In this document: piece by piece, positions 43,216 to 56,800 of the stretch
Layout: each line of letters begins with the position of its first letter
Position numbering within the stretch: position 1 is the first letter of the stretch
Assembly: GCA_003508835.1 (NCBI GenBank)
Contig: PUFA01000062.1
Span: 5,735,001-5,799,000, forward strand
Reading direction: 5' to 3'
DNA: 64,000 nt
DNA from: Eonycteris spelaea
Lineage: Eukaryota; Chordata; Mammalia; Chiroptera; Pteropodidae
Notes under the pieces: model-generated
The model's database searches: none
Told to the model about the DNA's origin: nothing
What the model saw: the letters and a program-made list of their open reading frames with translations, nothing else
Made by a program: the position numbers and the translations under genes

Positions 43216-46200
43216 AGAGGCAGGAGGAGGAAATGACCTGTCCGTCAATGTTTTATACGCTCTACCCACAGAAAATCACAGTCTAGCTTGTACTATAGCC
43301 ATGTTTTCATGCCACTGGGCATAGCTTCCAGAAAGAAACAAGCCATTACTATGCCTTTTCTCCCTGGATTGAGCACAGTGGTTTTTCCAATGAAGAAATG
43401 CTACTATCCTATAGTATAGACCAAGAATGTCGCATAGGACTGAGGTCAATTCCAGCTAGTTGTGGGGCCTCTCTGGAGTGTTATTTTAAGATTCGGAGAC
43501 AATATTCTGGCTGGGCAGGAAAGAGTGCTGTGCACAAAAGAAGGGAGTACCAGCATACAGGGTTTTTACTTGCAGCCCTTGAGAGTAGCCTTCCTTTCCC
43601 CCAGGAATATGGGAAGCTATTTTTCAGCATTTCTTGGATTATAAAATCATACCTTTGCTTCATCTCTCTCTGAGGCTACTAACTAATATTGTCAGCTTTC
43701 TCCTTTCTTCTGGTTCTTTCCTTCTCCAAGAGCCATTAAGAATGATCTAGCCAAGTTCAGAGTCAGCGAACAGTGGTTTCCTGATGTTAAACACGTTAGC
43801 ATGGAATGATTTCCTCTGCGGTGTTTGGGCCAAGGCCCAAGAGCCCAGCCCTGCCGCTTTCTTCCATTGGCTTCCAGACACCTGGCTTGCTCCTAAGCGT
43901 GAAGCAGCAGGATTTATTTTCCTGAATGAAAGAGCACACACTTTCCCCTTTGCTACTTGCTGGCATCACACAGATGTGAACAAAGGTCCCTTCACCTTCC
44001 ACCTCCATGTCAACCAACCTCTTGGAGTGAAGATAAAGAAGATTCCCACTGCAAGCTTTGTGCAAGAGAACACAAGAGGAGACAAAGTGGGCATTATGGT
44101 CAAGAATCCACTGGTTGGGCTGGTTCTTCATTTGCTCTACTATTTAAAAGGTGTGTATGGCATTTCTAGATTATTCTTTATTTGCTTCCATGCCTCTCTT
44201 ACAAGGCAATCATGAATCCCTATATAGGGTCCATCAGGCTCATAGCTCTAAAGAAGCTTGAGCCAGATCAATTTGTCTCACATGGTCATCTAGAGCTATA
44301 ATTTGAAATGTGTGGTGCAGAAAACCTGTTCCATGCTTTAAGAAATAACAAAGACCCTGAAACTCCAAAGACTTTTTTCCCAACCAATTTCCTCCCAGAA
44401 GAGCCAATTTAGAAACACTCTCAGAAGATTTTTCAATTAGCTCTATTGAAAATAAATGGAGATTGTATTTATACTGATTAAGACATTAGAAATAATTTTC
44501 TCTCCTCTGAGAATGCTAGATCTTTCCTTCTCTTCCCTCATATTTTGCCTCTTTATTCAAATCCAAACAAATTCACAATGCTTGCTCATCACTTGATTAT
44601 TTTCAGGTATTATTTGGGTCTCCTTTTCTTGGCTTTTTTTTTTCTAAATATTTCTGTTTGCTTTGAAAGTTTCTTCAGCTGTCTCAAATATACTGTTTTT
44701 AAGCTTTTGTTTTTATTTTTCTTTCTGCTCATAAAGAAATGCATCTATATGTTCTGGGGTTATCTAATTCTGAATCCTATCATGAAATGATGCTTTACAA
44801 GTAAGCCAGTGTTTCTCACAAAATAAGTAATTGTATGAACTATTAGGTCTTCACCTGAACAATTCTAATTTTAGGCCACGATGATATCTGATTAAAAGAC
44901 GGCCAACTCTCAATTAACCCTATTAACCCTAATAATAATGGGTAGAAAGAGTACTATATGTTAAGTCATGGATTACTGTTTTTATAATAACACCATTTTC
45001 TTCCTATGCCAGTAGGCAGAAGTGACACTGAAGAGTAAAATTGTCTGGCTTAGTTTTTTGCTGTTTTTCTTCCCATTTTCTTTTGGGAAACAATGAGCAA
45101 AGACAAGAGGGAAAAAAGTAATACATAAACAAGAGATGTGAAAATGCCATGAACTATCCCTAGAGAGTAAAAAAGTTGGCTTTTGTTGGGACTTTCAAGA
45201 TCATGGACATAATACTCCATGTCCATTCACTGGCTCTGAGTACAGTTTTTACAGCCAGTCATAAATGGAAAGTAAAGGTTCATTGTGAAACAGTTGGCAC
45301 GTATTTAACAAAGGTAAGACAAGCTGGCACCACTATAATTTCTACCCATTAGCATGGGGTTTGGTGGTGATCCTATGGTAGAGGGCACAGCTAATAAAGA
45401 ACTTCAAAAGGAGAGAGAACAAATTATGAAATGTAGATTAGTGTAAGCCATTTGCATTTTCAGCTCTAGCGAAACCAAATTTAACTTGCAAAGATTAGCA
45501 AATATCACTATTAGTTCATATAAATAACCCAGCAATTCTACATGAATTTTGCCATGAAAATAACCCAATTATTGTATCTAAAATCTACACTATTTAACTT
45601 TTTAAAGAAATGAAATGATAGCTCTCGAAAGCACTTGAGAGGTTATCTGTCAAATCTACACTTGTAAAGATTTTCCCTGTGAAGACAGAATAACTGAATC
45701 CCTTTGCCTTGTAATAACCCTCCATATTTCTAAAAATGGAAATTATCTCTGACTCCTTAATTCTTAGTTTTACAGGTAAAACAAACCCATCCCCATCAGC
45801 TTTTTCTTATAGAACCCATTTCCATATCCTCGGTTATTTGATTACCTTTCTCTGGATCTGTTCCCTACTCCCACTTTTAAAATAAGAAAAGTAGTTAAGC
45901 GTCAGGGAAGATCCTTCCAAACCTCACCCAGAAACATTTCCACTTCTCTCATTCCATTCTTTAGTTTAGGCCATTCCATCAAAACATAACCAGACACTTT
46001 TGAATTCTTAAGAGAAGAGATTTGAACACAAACCAAAAATGAAAACTAAACATCTAAAATCATAATAGCCCTAATTCCTCTACTAGTGGATGGAAGGTCT
46101 GTGAGCCATGTATGCTCACACTGGAGGACATGACCTTTACCTGTGAACTAACAGCTTTACTATGAGATGGGCTCTTTGCTCATCTCAGGTCTTTCCCTAA

Positions 46201-46795
46201 GAGCTTCTACTGTGATGCACAGTGTAGAAGAGAGGTGGACAGAATGCTGTGAGGAGGGTCTTAAGCCAGAGGCGTTTAGTGCATTGTGCATTTTAGTGCA
46301 TTGTTTAAGTCGTGAGAAAGTTGCATAAGTCAAGCTCTTTCTGAGACCCCAGAGATCAAAGAGAATTCAGTTAAAGGGCAAACATTTAAAGAGCAATAAC
46401 TATACTATTCTTTACCAGAAGTTCGTGAAATGCAGTTATTTCTGTAATTTTTTATCCACATGTCAAATGCCACAAATATCTGTTGAAAAATGTAGATTTG
46501 GCCACTTGAAATTTGTATGGCCTGGCATTTTGTTTCACAACAACAGACTGCACCACGGTGTAGACCGAAGGTTTACCTTAATGTTATTTACTAGTATCAG
46601 AGTCACAGTGGTCATATCAGGCATGCCCCTCGGAAGTTATGGAATGAATACACACAACCGTGAAATGCTTAGTAGTCAAACCAGAATTTTATTTTGTTTA
46701 ACCAGAGGGCCTATATTTTAGAACTGAAAGGAATGCTATAAATTCAAATATCTTAAACCCCTATTTACTTCTTATCACGTACCATTTAGTACCTT
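43216..46795. other. Long repeat-poor block, no gene proven
   Basis: About 3.5 kb with no repeat that I recognise. It holds the longest frame of the window, 143 codons at 43784-44215 plus. That frame has no signal peptide, membrane segment or domain known to me and overlaps a 111-codon frame on the other strand, so it is probably chance. A pyrimidine-rich run lies at 44520-44720. Parts may be conserved non-coding DNA. Confidence 0.4.
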
Positions 46796-46799
46796 ACTC

Positions 46800-46965
46800 T
46801 TAAAAGTGTTGGCCCCATACTAGCAATATGGGCATCACTTGGGAGCTTGCTAGAAATGAAGAATCCCTGGTCCTACTACCACAGAGATAAATCTGCATTT
46901 TAGCAAGATACCCAAGAGATTTGTATGCACACTAAAGTCTGAGAAACACTGCTTAGTAGATAACT
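46800..46965 (-). mobile_element. MER5-type hAT element
   Basis: Plus-strand words 'gggcatcacttgggagcttg' (46829) and 'taaagtctgagaaacactg' (46933) are the reverse complement of MER5A ends. The middle is diverged. Confidence 0.75.
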
Positions 46966-47900
46966 TTCTCTTTTTAAATAAATACTAGCTGTAAAATAAT
47001 TTCACTCTCTTAAGCTCCCTCATCAGGAAGTTTAAAATTCTAATTTAACAAAAATGCAGCAATTATAACTCTCTCATAAAGCCATCAGCAAAGCCTTCTG
47101 ACTTTAGAGCCATAGAATGGCCTATTTCACCCAAGCACTAAGGCCAGGAGAAAAGGGGTTAAAGGATGGCCCTTGGTGAAACATCAGATCTATTCCTGTC
47201 AGTCTTACCTTGTCTAGCTAGGAGTCTCCCTGAATCCACTTATTTCATTCACTTTTCTACAATTTAGAGTCTAGAAAAACTTCAAAGGAGGGCCAGATAC
47301 TCTAAGATTAACAGCTGTTCATTATTTTAATTAATTAACTAAAAGAGTTTAGTTCCACAGAAGTCCCGAGGAGATTTTGAACTCGACTGGAAGAGCAAGC
47401 AGCCTATGTGTGTACTCACGGAATTCAACCCTATCCCTACAACTCACACCAAGTGCACCTTAAAAACTGGGGGAGGGCAGAAGATTCCATTACCAAAAGT
47501 TCTTGGAAACTTCTCTCACCTGTTCACATTAACATAAGCATAGAACTGTGAAGATCTAACGGGGTGAATTACCTTTCTTTGAAATGCCGGATGACTTCCA
47601 AACCAGCCTGTGGTTTAGTTTTCCATGATGTCAGGCACTGGGCAGGCCTTCATGGATAGAACATTTTAACATTAGGGAGGCATGGTTTCTGATGGAAAAG
47701 GGCAGATATCTAAAGACTAACTTTCAAAAATTACGAGGATATAATTTCTCTCAGTTCTAGGTCATTTTTACTGGGGACAGCAGCAATTGGTAGCCATTCT
47801 TGCTAATTCTCCAACCTATCCTTTCTGGAAAGAACTTATTTTCAAGAATTTTAAGGAATCACTTGCAAAGGGGCTCTTACATTTCACTTTTCTCACCTTC
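46966..47900. other. Unique sequence
   Basis: Nothing recognised. Confidence 0.4.
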
Positions 47901-47901
47901 C

Positions 47902-47934
47902 TTGTTTTGTTTTGTTTTGTTTTGTTTTGTTTTC
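47902..47934 (+). repeat. (TTTTG)n microsatellite
   Basis: Six perfect pentanucleotide units. Confidence 0.95.
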
Positions 47935-47994
47935 TGCCCAGTATATATTATGTAGCAGTATCTGCAAAAAGTAGTCTGAAGACGAGTGGTATAC

Positions 47995-48155
47995 ATGAAT
48001 TCTTAAGGTAGTACTTCCGGAAGAGCGGGCCAGAGGTCACCTGTGTCAGAGTCATCTGGCGTGCTTGTTAAGATGCACTCATAAGTCTCCAGATCTGCTA
48101 AATCAGAATTCACAGGAGCTAGGTCTTAGAATCTACATTTTAACAAGTTCCTGTG
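47995..48155 (+). mobile_element. MER5-type hAT element, sense
   Basis: Words 'gtgtcagagtcatctggcgt' (48042), 'gctaaatcagaattcacagg' (48098) and 'acattttaacaagttcctgt' (48136) fit sense MER5A. Confidence 0.75.
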
Positions 48156-50060
48156 TGGTTTTTATGCATGCATGCAAATTACTGCTTACAGTTCAAAGTC
48201 AGTAGAATTTTAGACTATGAGAGCACTCCAACCTGTATAGTATTCCATAACTATCTTCAACATGTAGGTGGGGATACGAGAGATACTGAGATGTTTTACC
48301 ACCTTGGGGAATCCCAATCCAGCCTAGATTATTTTAGAAGTGTTAGGGAGAGATACAATGAAATGCTTCCCTGGTGATAAATCGTTGCGTGAGATCTCCA
48401 CCCAGATTCTCTCTGCCCAGTTAAAAGATATTTCCATGACCAACTAACTTTCAACAAGTTTTCTTAAACTGTGGGATGAGACAATTCTTGAAGGAAAGAA
48501 GTTGTTAGCTAATGGACTGTAGAAACCCCTAAAGTTTCACCGACCTAGAAACACACAGAGTTCCTGTTAAGTATCCAGTTGGTCAATGCCTGAACTCACC
48601 TTGCAACTAACTGATCATACTTTGGACTATTTTAGAAGTTGCAGTGCCCCAATTTCTCAATTTCTACACTGATAAATGATTAGTTTTAAATTTTCCATCA
48701 GGATGAGTAGTAGACAGCTCTAGTTGAGCAATCCCATCACTAAGCTCTAAATTCACTGTGTTCTTGTCATATTATTGGTGTTCTTTTGTCTTTCCCTGGG
48801 AGAAAAGGAACATTAATATGAACAGTAGGATATGAAGCTGATCCAGAAAGAGAACTATCACAACATTCAATGTTTATAGTGAATATTAAGTTACATTTTA
48901 ATTTAAGCTCCAAAGACAGCAAACAAATCAACTAGTACACATTTTAAAACACTTCTTTAGTAAAACAATTTTCTCTAAATTCTCTGTTTCTTACCAACAT
49001 AAGTTCAATATTCCATTGAAATCAACAATATACAGATTTTTGGCAGGGTTTTCCCACTAATCCATACACCCAGCCCAGATTCATAAGCCATCATCTGGAC
49101 ACCTACATATTGTAATCAATAGTCAACTGTCTCATGTTTCACTTAATGTGAGACTTCCTCTTTGAGGTCCTGTGTTTTAAAAAAACACACAAAGAATTAA
49201 GTTTCGCTTCAAAGGAGTAATAAAAGGAATGTTATGCTTCTCCCAAGAACCAAACGATTTCCATCCTCATGAAAAGCAGACCGCCACAGGTATATGACCG
49301 AGCTCCTAATAGGTAACCATCTATTCTTTTTCCCTTAAATGATTGACTTTTGCTCCTATAAACTACTCAGACCTAACTATACTCTGAATAAAGTAAACTT
49401 GACATTTTCATGACAGGAAGTGAACATATGAACCTCGAGTGACATGTAACCACTCTCACATTTTAACCCTTTGTTCTTTGTGCTTTCAACGTTGTTGATA
49501 TATAAACAGAGATTTATTCTGTATAACTCAAGAAAAATTTTAGTTACTCCAATGAGTCTGGTGTTTCTGGATCTGAAATGTCCAAATAATTGGCCAATTC
49601 ACTTAGAATGTTTTAGCACAACTTTGTGTGTTCAAATGACAAAAGGGTAAATGGTGTGGTAGTTAAAGGTAAAAAAAAAATAATGGCTCTTTTCAATATA
49701 GGCTTTGTGAAGAACTCGTTCACAGTCCAATGGGAGTGAGAAAGTTGCCGTGTGAGCATTCATGAAGCTATGTGGAGTTAGGTGAGTATTTATTTCAAGT
49801 TCATATTGCTCCCAGCAAAGATGTGCAGTTCTTATTAACCATCAGTCTACAAAATGACTAAAAGCTTGTTTGCCCTTAATTTCTAGAGGACCAGTAGGAA
49901 GTAAAATCAAAGGTTGTCACTATTTAGTAGATCAAATATAGTCAACTTTTCAAATAAGTTGAATAATTTGCCTCAGGTTATATAATAATTTCATATTGAG
50001 CCTAGATTAAAAACTCAGAATGAAATAAAAACTCAGAACATAGAGAGGCCTGGAAAGAGG
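48156..50060. other. Long repeat-poor block
   Basis: No repeat recognised over about 1.9 kb. AT-rich, no long frame. The section 48830-49190 has the even, low-simple-repeat texture of conserved non-coding DNA, but I cannot test that. Confidence 0.4.
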
Positions 50061-50064
50061 GCAT

Positions 50065-50265
50065 AGTGTGTATTCTCTGGGCCCACACTTTATTATCGAC
50101 CTCATATCATTCTTACAAGAATCCTGTGAGGTTAGTTTTCTCATACCCATCTTACAGATGAGGAAATAGGGACTTAGCTACCTTCACACAGCTGGAAAAT
50201 ATCAGAGCCAGGAATCAAGCACAACCTTTTTGCCTCAAAATCTATGCATGTTAAGCTCTCTATCT
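50065..50265 (-). repeat. MIR SINE, antisense
   Basis: Words 'tcatacccatcttacagatg' (50142), 'aggaaatagggacttagcta' (50161), 'cacacagctggaaaatatca' follow antisense MIR. Confidence 0.85.
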
Positions 50266-50267
50266 AG

Positions 50268-50500
50268 TGTTTCCCAAAGTGTAATGTGCACACCGCTCCT
50301 TTAGGTGGTGTGTGGAAGAAAACTTTACTAGTGTAATTCTCAGACTTTACTCTGAGTGAGAATTGCCCATGAAGCTCATTAAATTGCAGATCCTCACACC
50401 CTCCCCAAGAACCTCTGAGTCAGCACCACCCAGGTGATCCTGAAGCAAGCATCCCGATGGGATGGTCTCACCGTGAGAAACGCACTAGGTTGAAAATGTA
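50268..50500 (+). mobile_element. MER5-type hAT element(s), sense
   Basis: A short start 'tagtgtttcccaaagtgtaa' is followed near 50335 by a second start 'attctcagactttactctga' and then 'aaattgcagatcctcacacc' and 'ctctgagtcagcaccaccc'. Two starts suggest two nested or adjoining hAT fragments. Confidence 0.65.
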
Positions 50501-51520
50501 ATTAGCACGATGAACCCACTTCATAGGCATTTTCCTTTTTAAATAAATTTAAAAGTAAAAAAAAGCGGGGGGGGGAGGATTGTAAATCCATATACATTGT
50601 TTTTAAAATTTCACTTTATTTAAAGAAGAAAACATTAAGGAAACGATAGAAGTGATAGAAGTGGTGACAGGTCTAGCGAAGACAGTGGAGGGGCATCTCA
50701 GGACTGACACTGGGGAAACCCAGTGACTCACTGTTCTGAGATGGAAAAGAAAGAGATATGTCTGTTTGCCCGGATATAGGCATGGGCTGAACAGCAAATA
50801 CTGGAAGCTCAGGGACCCTCTGCTGCTTCCATGGCCTGATCCTACCATTGGGGAAAGCTTGGCGGTGAGGACACAGGAAAGATCACTGGGATTCAAAGGG
50901 CGGGATCTTTGCAGTTCTCTGAGGGCACAAAAAAGCATGCTCTCCCACTACAGTGGTTCGGCAGCACAAGGTTCTCTTGGGTTTTTAGGGTCCCTAACCA
51001 TTTGAGGTCACATACCACTTTGATAATTAATAAAAGCTTTGCATATTGTCCCTAGAAAAATTCTCATCTATACACATAAAAATGTGCCATACTATTTCAG
51101 GTGCTTCTCAAGTTCCTCATGGTGCATGCACAGACTCCAATGTGAGAACTCCTTCTTTATGTGGAAACAGAGTGCATCTCAGCTCATGGCAATTTTGTTT
51201 GACTTTGACTTAACCTTCCTGTGAGTAAAGCATATTTTAAACAAGTATTCTTCATTTGGGGTTCATGGTCCCCAGTGGGGTGGAGCTGGGGAGGGAGGGA
51301 GTGTCAGGTTCCCTGACTCTACAAGAAGTATTCAGATGTTGGTACATTTTTCTGGGGAATATTTTCATCAGAATGTCAAAGGAACTAAAAACTCAAACAA
51401 TTTTTTAAAAAACACTGTTAAAAAACTTTAAAAAATAAATCCATTATAAATGTAAAACAAAACAGATAACAGAAAACCTCTACAAAAGTATGGTGTAGTG
51501 AATTATTATCAAGTGAAGAG
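50501..51520. other. Unique sequence
   Basis: A G run at 50567-50575. A 111-codon minus frame (50603-50938) mirrors a 79-codon plus frame; no domain recognised. Confidence 0.45.
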
Positions 51521-51524
51521 CCTG

Positions 51525-51720
51525 TGACCACCACTCAGGTCAAGAGATAGAATTTGCCAGCTAACCAGCCACCCCTCTGTGTGCCTTAGTCCATCACAAC
51601 CCCTTCCTCCCTTCAGGGATAACCACTATTCTGAGATTAAGAGCATTTGTTTCTTTGTGGTTCTTTATGATTTTGTCTGTCCATCCTGAGGCATTGTCGT
51701 TCAATCTTTTTCTTAGAATT
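51525..51720 (-). mobile_element. Old L1 3' UTR fragment, antisense
   Basis: Words 'ccaccactcaggtcaagaga' (51530) and 'gggataaccactattctgag' (51617) fit an L1M 3' UTR in reverse. Confidence 0.7.
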
Positions 51721-52890
51721 TATATTTTGAAAAAATCTCAAGATATTTAACTATAGAGTTTCCCACACAGCTAGGAAATGCATGCACCAGATATGCACAT
51801 AAGTTTGTAAAAATACAACACTTCGTAAATTCACACTGATATTTCTAACACAAATCTAGGACAACAAGATTTTTATAGGGCTCATGGGACAATATTTATT
51901 CAGTTGTTCCATGTTAATTATACGTTTTTGTGCCCTTTTTTACTTTACTGTTTACAGTTTTGCAAGATAGAAAATCTTGGCCACATTTTTTTTTCCTTGA
52001 GTGTTAATACCATTTTCTTCTTCTGTCGTAAAGCATTGCTATTGTAAAGTGTGATGATAATCTAAGTGGATTTTCCTTATATGCCATATGCTTTCTTTGT
52101 CTATACACAAAAGCATTAATATTTTTTTCTGTTTCTTTAAAGTTCAGTAATTTTTTCTAGAATTTTTTTGGTATTGGTCATTCAGGGTTGATATTCTAAG
52201 GTTAACCGTGTGCTTTTTGAAATGTTTCAATTCATTCATTTATTTATTCATTCATTTATTTCAGAAACATTTTCTAGAATTTTGTTCTTGTCCTATTCTT
52301 GTGCATTGGTTTTCTTCTACAGAGACTCTTGGTCTCTGCATGTTTTCTTTGCCTGTTTTCAAATAACTTGTCTCATTGCCTTGAATCTTTCTTATTCCTT
52401 TCATCATTTCTTTTTGAATTTCAATTTTTTATCCTTTTAACCTCCTAATTCTCTTAAGGATTTATTTGATATATTTATTCACTCTTTTGTTTCTTCTAAT
52501 TTAGTTTTCATTTTTCTTTTATCTTAAATTATTTTTTGACACCCATTCCCCTCTGAGTTTTTCAAATTGTCATTTTTGTTGTTCCTTCATGCTTTAAGTA
52601 ATTTTTTGAAAATATTTAGTTTGTTTTGAAAAAAATAGTATAGTTTTTATCTTTTTTGCATATAACTTTCTGGTATGTTTTATTGCCTGTAAAGATTTTA
52701 TTCTGCTCTCAATTCTTTTTTTACTTATAATAACTTTGTATAAAATTTGAAGTCAGTAATTTTCTGTAGCTAATTTTTATATAAAATTAGTTTTCTAAAA
52801 CTTTTAGGAAGAATTTTTATTCATACAATTTTTTTAACTTCACAGAAATCTCTCTTCTGTTGTTTTTGTAGATTATTTAAAAATATATAT
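51721..52890. repeat. AT-rich region with LINE-like texture and an (ATTC)n run
   Basis: T-rich on the plus strand throughout. An ATTC/ATTT run is at 52228-52260. Words such as 'ggtcattcagggttgatatt' suggest an antisense HAL1/L1 5' part, but I cannot confirm a family. The 76-codon frame at 52210-52440 is Phe/Ser/Leu-rich from T-rich DNA. Confidence 0.4.
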
Positions 52891-53754
52891 ATGACAGCTA
52901 CAACTACCTGACAAGTGCTCCCCAAAACTGTCAAGGTCATCAAAAACAAGAAAAGTCTGAGACACTGTTAAAGCCAAGAGGAACCTAAAGAGATGTGACA
53001 ACTAAATGTAATGTGGTATCCTGGGATCCTGAAACAGAAAAAGGACATTAGGTAAAAACTAAGGCAATCTTAATAAAATATGGACTTAGGTCAATAATAA
53101 TGTATTAATATTGGTTCATTAATTATAACAACTATATCATACTGATATAAGATATTAAAGATGTTAACAATAGGGGAAACTGGGTGGAAACTGTCTGATC
53201 TCAATTTTCCTATAAATTTAAAAATTCTAAAAAATAGTTTATTATAGACACACATGCACACCTTGCTCTCTAATATTTCCTGGTTCTGTTTTCCTCACCC
53301 ATCCACTTTTATCTAGACTTTCTTTTTTCTTTATCTCTTCAGAGAGGTACCTTATGCTGGAAGAGAGCCCTGATGGGTTGATATCAAGTTCTCAGGGAGG
53401 CTGTGCTGCTCTAATCACTTTAAGCCTTTACATGAGAACCTTATATCACCAGCATTGAAATGGGCAAACATCTGATATTTTGGGCATTATCAAATTGACT
53501 TGCTTTAGTTCCCAGTTTTATCTCTTTGGGGGTTCTTCCATCCTCATATTCATCAAATCCAGCCCCACTGCTTTTTTCTGTTTTCTCTTACACATATGTC
53601 AGAAGGTTTTATGGCTCATATTTTAGAGTTCACGAATTTACCTTGTTCCCTGTATTTTTTGTATATGTTGTCCCTGGATTTTTTGTTTTATGATCTAGTG
53701 GCTCTGTTTATTTTTTTTCCTTATAGTTTAATATCCTGAGATTTCATATGTGTA
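52891..53754. other. Unique AT-rich sequence
   Basis: Nothing recognised. Confidence 0.4.
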
Positions 53755-53870
53755 TAATTTTTACAGTTTTATTAAAATATAATTCACATAATATACAAGT
53801 CACCTTGTGTTTTTTACAGGGAATTTAGGAAAATCCAAAAATCATGCTGCCACCATTTTCCCAACATTTA
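53755..53870 (-). repeat. L1M 3' UTR scrap, antisense
   Basis: 'tttattaaaatataattcac' with 'ataatatacaagtcacc' resembles the antisense L1M 3' UTR entry. Short and diverged. Confidence 0.5.
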
Positions 53871-56800
53871 AAACCAAACTTTAAGGCAATCATCAACATT
53901 ATAGACTATTGAAGTGATGAGGTTATTGTAAACAATCTAATGGCTCGTTTAACTATAGACAATATACAATACATTCTGAGTGGTAGAGATGTGGTACCGT
54001 ATTTTTCCATGTGTTTAAAAGCAGAAATTCAAGAGCTTTCTGTTATGTGTGGTCCATAACCAGTTCACAATTACTAACAGTGCTATGATGGCAGCATTGG
54101 CCAAGGACATTGAAATTCAGCAGTTATCCCAAAAAATCTCATCAATTTTACTTTCTTGCTTGAGTTTCTCTTAGTTGATCGGTCTCTGAGGAGTAAAAAG
54201 AAAATCCAAAACATACCCAGTGTCATTTCACCATCTTCTGCCAGGACATGCATATCTGTGTGTAATTTTCCTTCTCTCACCCAAGAAACACAAGTTTGCA
54301 CTGGAGGAGGTTTCAATGATGCAAAACCCAGGTGACATCCTAACAACAGACACACTGTAAAACAATACACTTTATTTCCAAGGGCCCGTTTAAAAAGAAA
54401 AAAAAATCCTTAAAACAAAAAAAACAAACTCTCGATGTCTCATCTGAAGTTCTTTGTAGCTTCCATGATTTGGTGTGTACACAGTTCTCCAGGCCTATCT
54501 GACAAGAAGGCTATATTTTTGGCCTAGGCCCCTTGAACCTGATTCTACTACTTACTCTGATAGATACTTTTAGCAGGGCTAGCTCATACAATAGTCTGTA
54601 AACAGCTGACTAAGCAAAATTAAATGTGTTGGAAAGAATCTACACAGCTTACAACAATTTCTTTCCCAAGGTGTTAATAAGTCTAATATGAACTCATACA
54701 AATTTTATTTCTTCTGTCTTTCCTTGCCCATTCTTTAGGCAAAATGCTAACATGCAGCCAAAGAGAAGAGGTAACAGGGACCCTTATGTGATCCGTAGCC
54801 TAGATAATCAAGCCCTAAATAAAGGACAATGGGCTCCATAATACCTTATTTTAAAAGCTACAATTAGACCTTGTTGGAATTAGACAGTGGCTCTTTCTCT
54901 CCAGAACATTCTAAGGATAAGAGGCCACCCTCAGAATGCCACCCTAACACAGACTAATCCCCATACACACCACTAGTCATGGTTTGTTTTCTTAAATAGC
55001 AAAAGTTTATTTTATTTCACTGCTCCATCAAAATTATTTATCTCATTTATCATACAGTTCCTGCCTAGTGTGTTTTGCCAGAACTAACATGCATGAAAAT
55101 TATGTTAATAGCCTTGGACTGGTTTTTAATGTACTTCGTATAATCAAGAAACCAAACAAACAGAAAGGGCTCTGAAAGGTACTCATTCTCCTTGGAAGAA
55201 CCACTAGCTCTTGTAAGACACGTTTTGAGGAGAGTAACTGCCAAGGATCAAACCACCAGCAGTGTCCTTAGAAAAGACCTGTTTATTCAAACAAGAAAAT
55301 GGAGTGAGGGCGTTATCATTGTGTCCCACTCACTCCAACAACTATTCTAGGTTTCCATTAATCAGTGGTGGGTTCATGGAGAGAAACTGGGAAGTGAGTT
55401 GGAAAAGATTCTTAACACGTGAACTGATCAAAATAAAAAATAAGTTTTGATTTTTGAGGAGAAGTCAGCTCGGTGAAAATCATCCATTGCTTTAGGAAAT
55501 CAATGTGTGTATACACAGGGATGTCACTATAATGCTGGTCCCATGGTCTCTTTCCAATGCACACTGATGTAGGAAAAAGCCATATAATGAAGTCTTTCTG
55601 CTATCCTAGGATTTAATACAAGTGGACTCATAATCATAAATTTTCCACCATAAATGGGTCTTCTAGAAAAAAACTCCATTAAACTTGCTAAAGAACTGAA
55701 ATTTTGAATAGCAGTTTTAAATAGCTTTTTAATAATGCTCTGTATATTTATATTTACATGCTGATTTTTTTGTAAACTGCATAAACATTTTTGAGAGTTG
55801 AGAATTGGGCTAGTCTCTGAGATGCAACACCCAGAAAATCAACAAACAAAAAAACCCCTTACTAGCAATAATATCAAAAGAATGCTAAAACCAGAGGGAA
55901 TCTATGTGTCTGAAGTGAAAATAAAGACATTGATCTTTAGCCATTTAAATGATAGTACTAGATGGATTGACTGACCAATCAAACCTATGGAATTGGATTT
56001 AGTGGCTAAAATAGCCTAAATATGTGAATTCAAAAGAAATGCAATATGTAAGATGTATAGCTTTCATTCTTGTCTCAGATACCATCCAGGACACTGGCAT
56101 CATCCCTGTCCCAGTGATCAGGAGGACCTTGGTGCATTTCACAGGAAAAATGGAGCCAGCTTCCAAGTTTCTTGTTTTTGTTTTGTTTTTGTTTTTGTCC
56201 AATCTGTCTTCCATTGAGAACAAGTATTTTGCTTATTTAAAAATAAGCAGGTAAAATAGCTGGATGTCACCAGCTCAGAAGAGCGAGCTGTAAATGTAAG
56301 GGTAGGCAGTGGGGTCTGTTTGCTAAAACAGGGCCCTGGAGACATCAGGCTGGATAAAAGTCTGTGAGCAAAGGAGAGACCTAAAACATGATATAATTTC
56401 AATACATCACCTCCCCAATATGGTTCAACAATAGCTAAAACTCCACAATTGGAATTTTTGTTCTTTGACTCAAATTAAACAAGGCTTTATCTATGGAAAT
56501 AAGAATATATATACTCCGGAAGGGAGGTGGCACATTAAATTTGTCATTTATTTTGCACTTCAACTCAGTATATGAGTCAAATTCTTTCCTTACTGTTTTT
56601 TTAGGAAGGAGCAATGGTGAGGTAGAGAGAGAAGGGGACAAAGGGGTAAAAGGATAAAATAAACCTTGAAGGGGTGGAATAATAAAAGTATAAGTAAAAA
56701 ATAAAAATGAAAGCCAAGCCTTAACCATACATTTTTCTACTTAGGCATTTCACTTGCAGTCAGTCCCACAGGTAATAATCCCTCCCTACTCTGTTCTATC

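Noticed and set aside
44881..44935. Repeated 'taaccctattaaccctaata' words that resemble telomeric repeats
   Set aside because: Only two or three irregular copies; too short to be an interstitial telomere tract.
53985..54012. 'accgtatttttccatgtg' word that resembles the end of young hAT elements known from some bats
   Set aside because: Only one end-like word was found, with no second terminal repeat or 8-bp duplication. Chance match.
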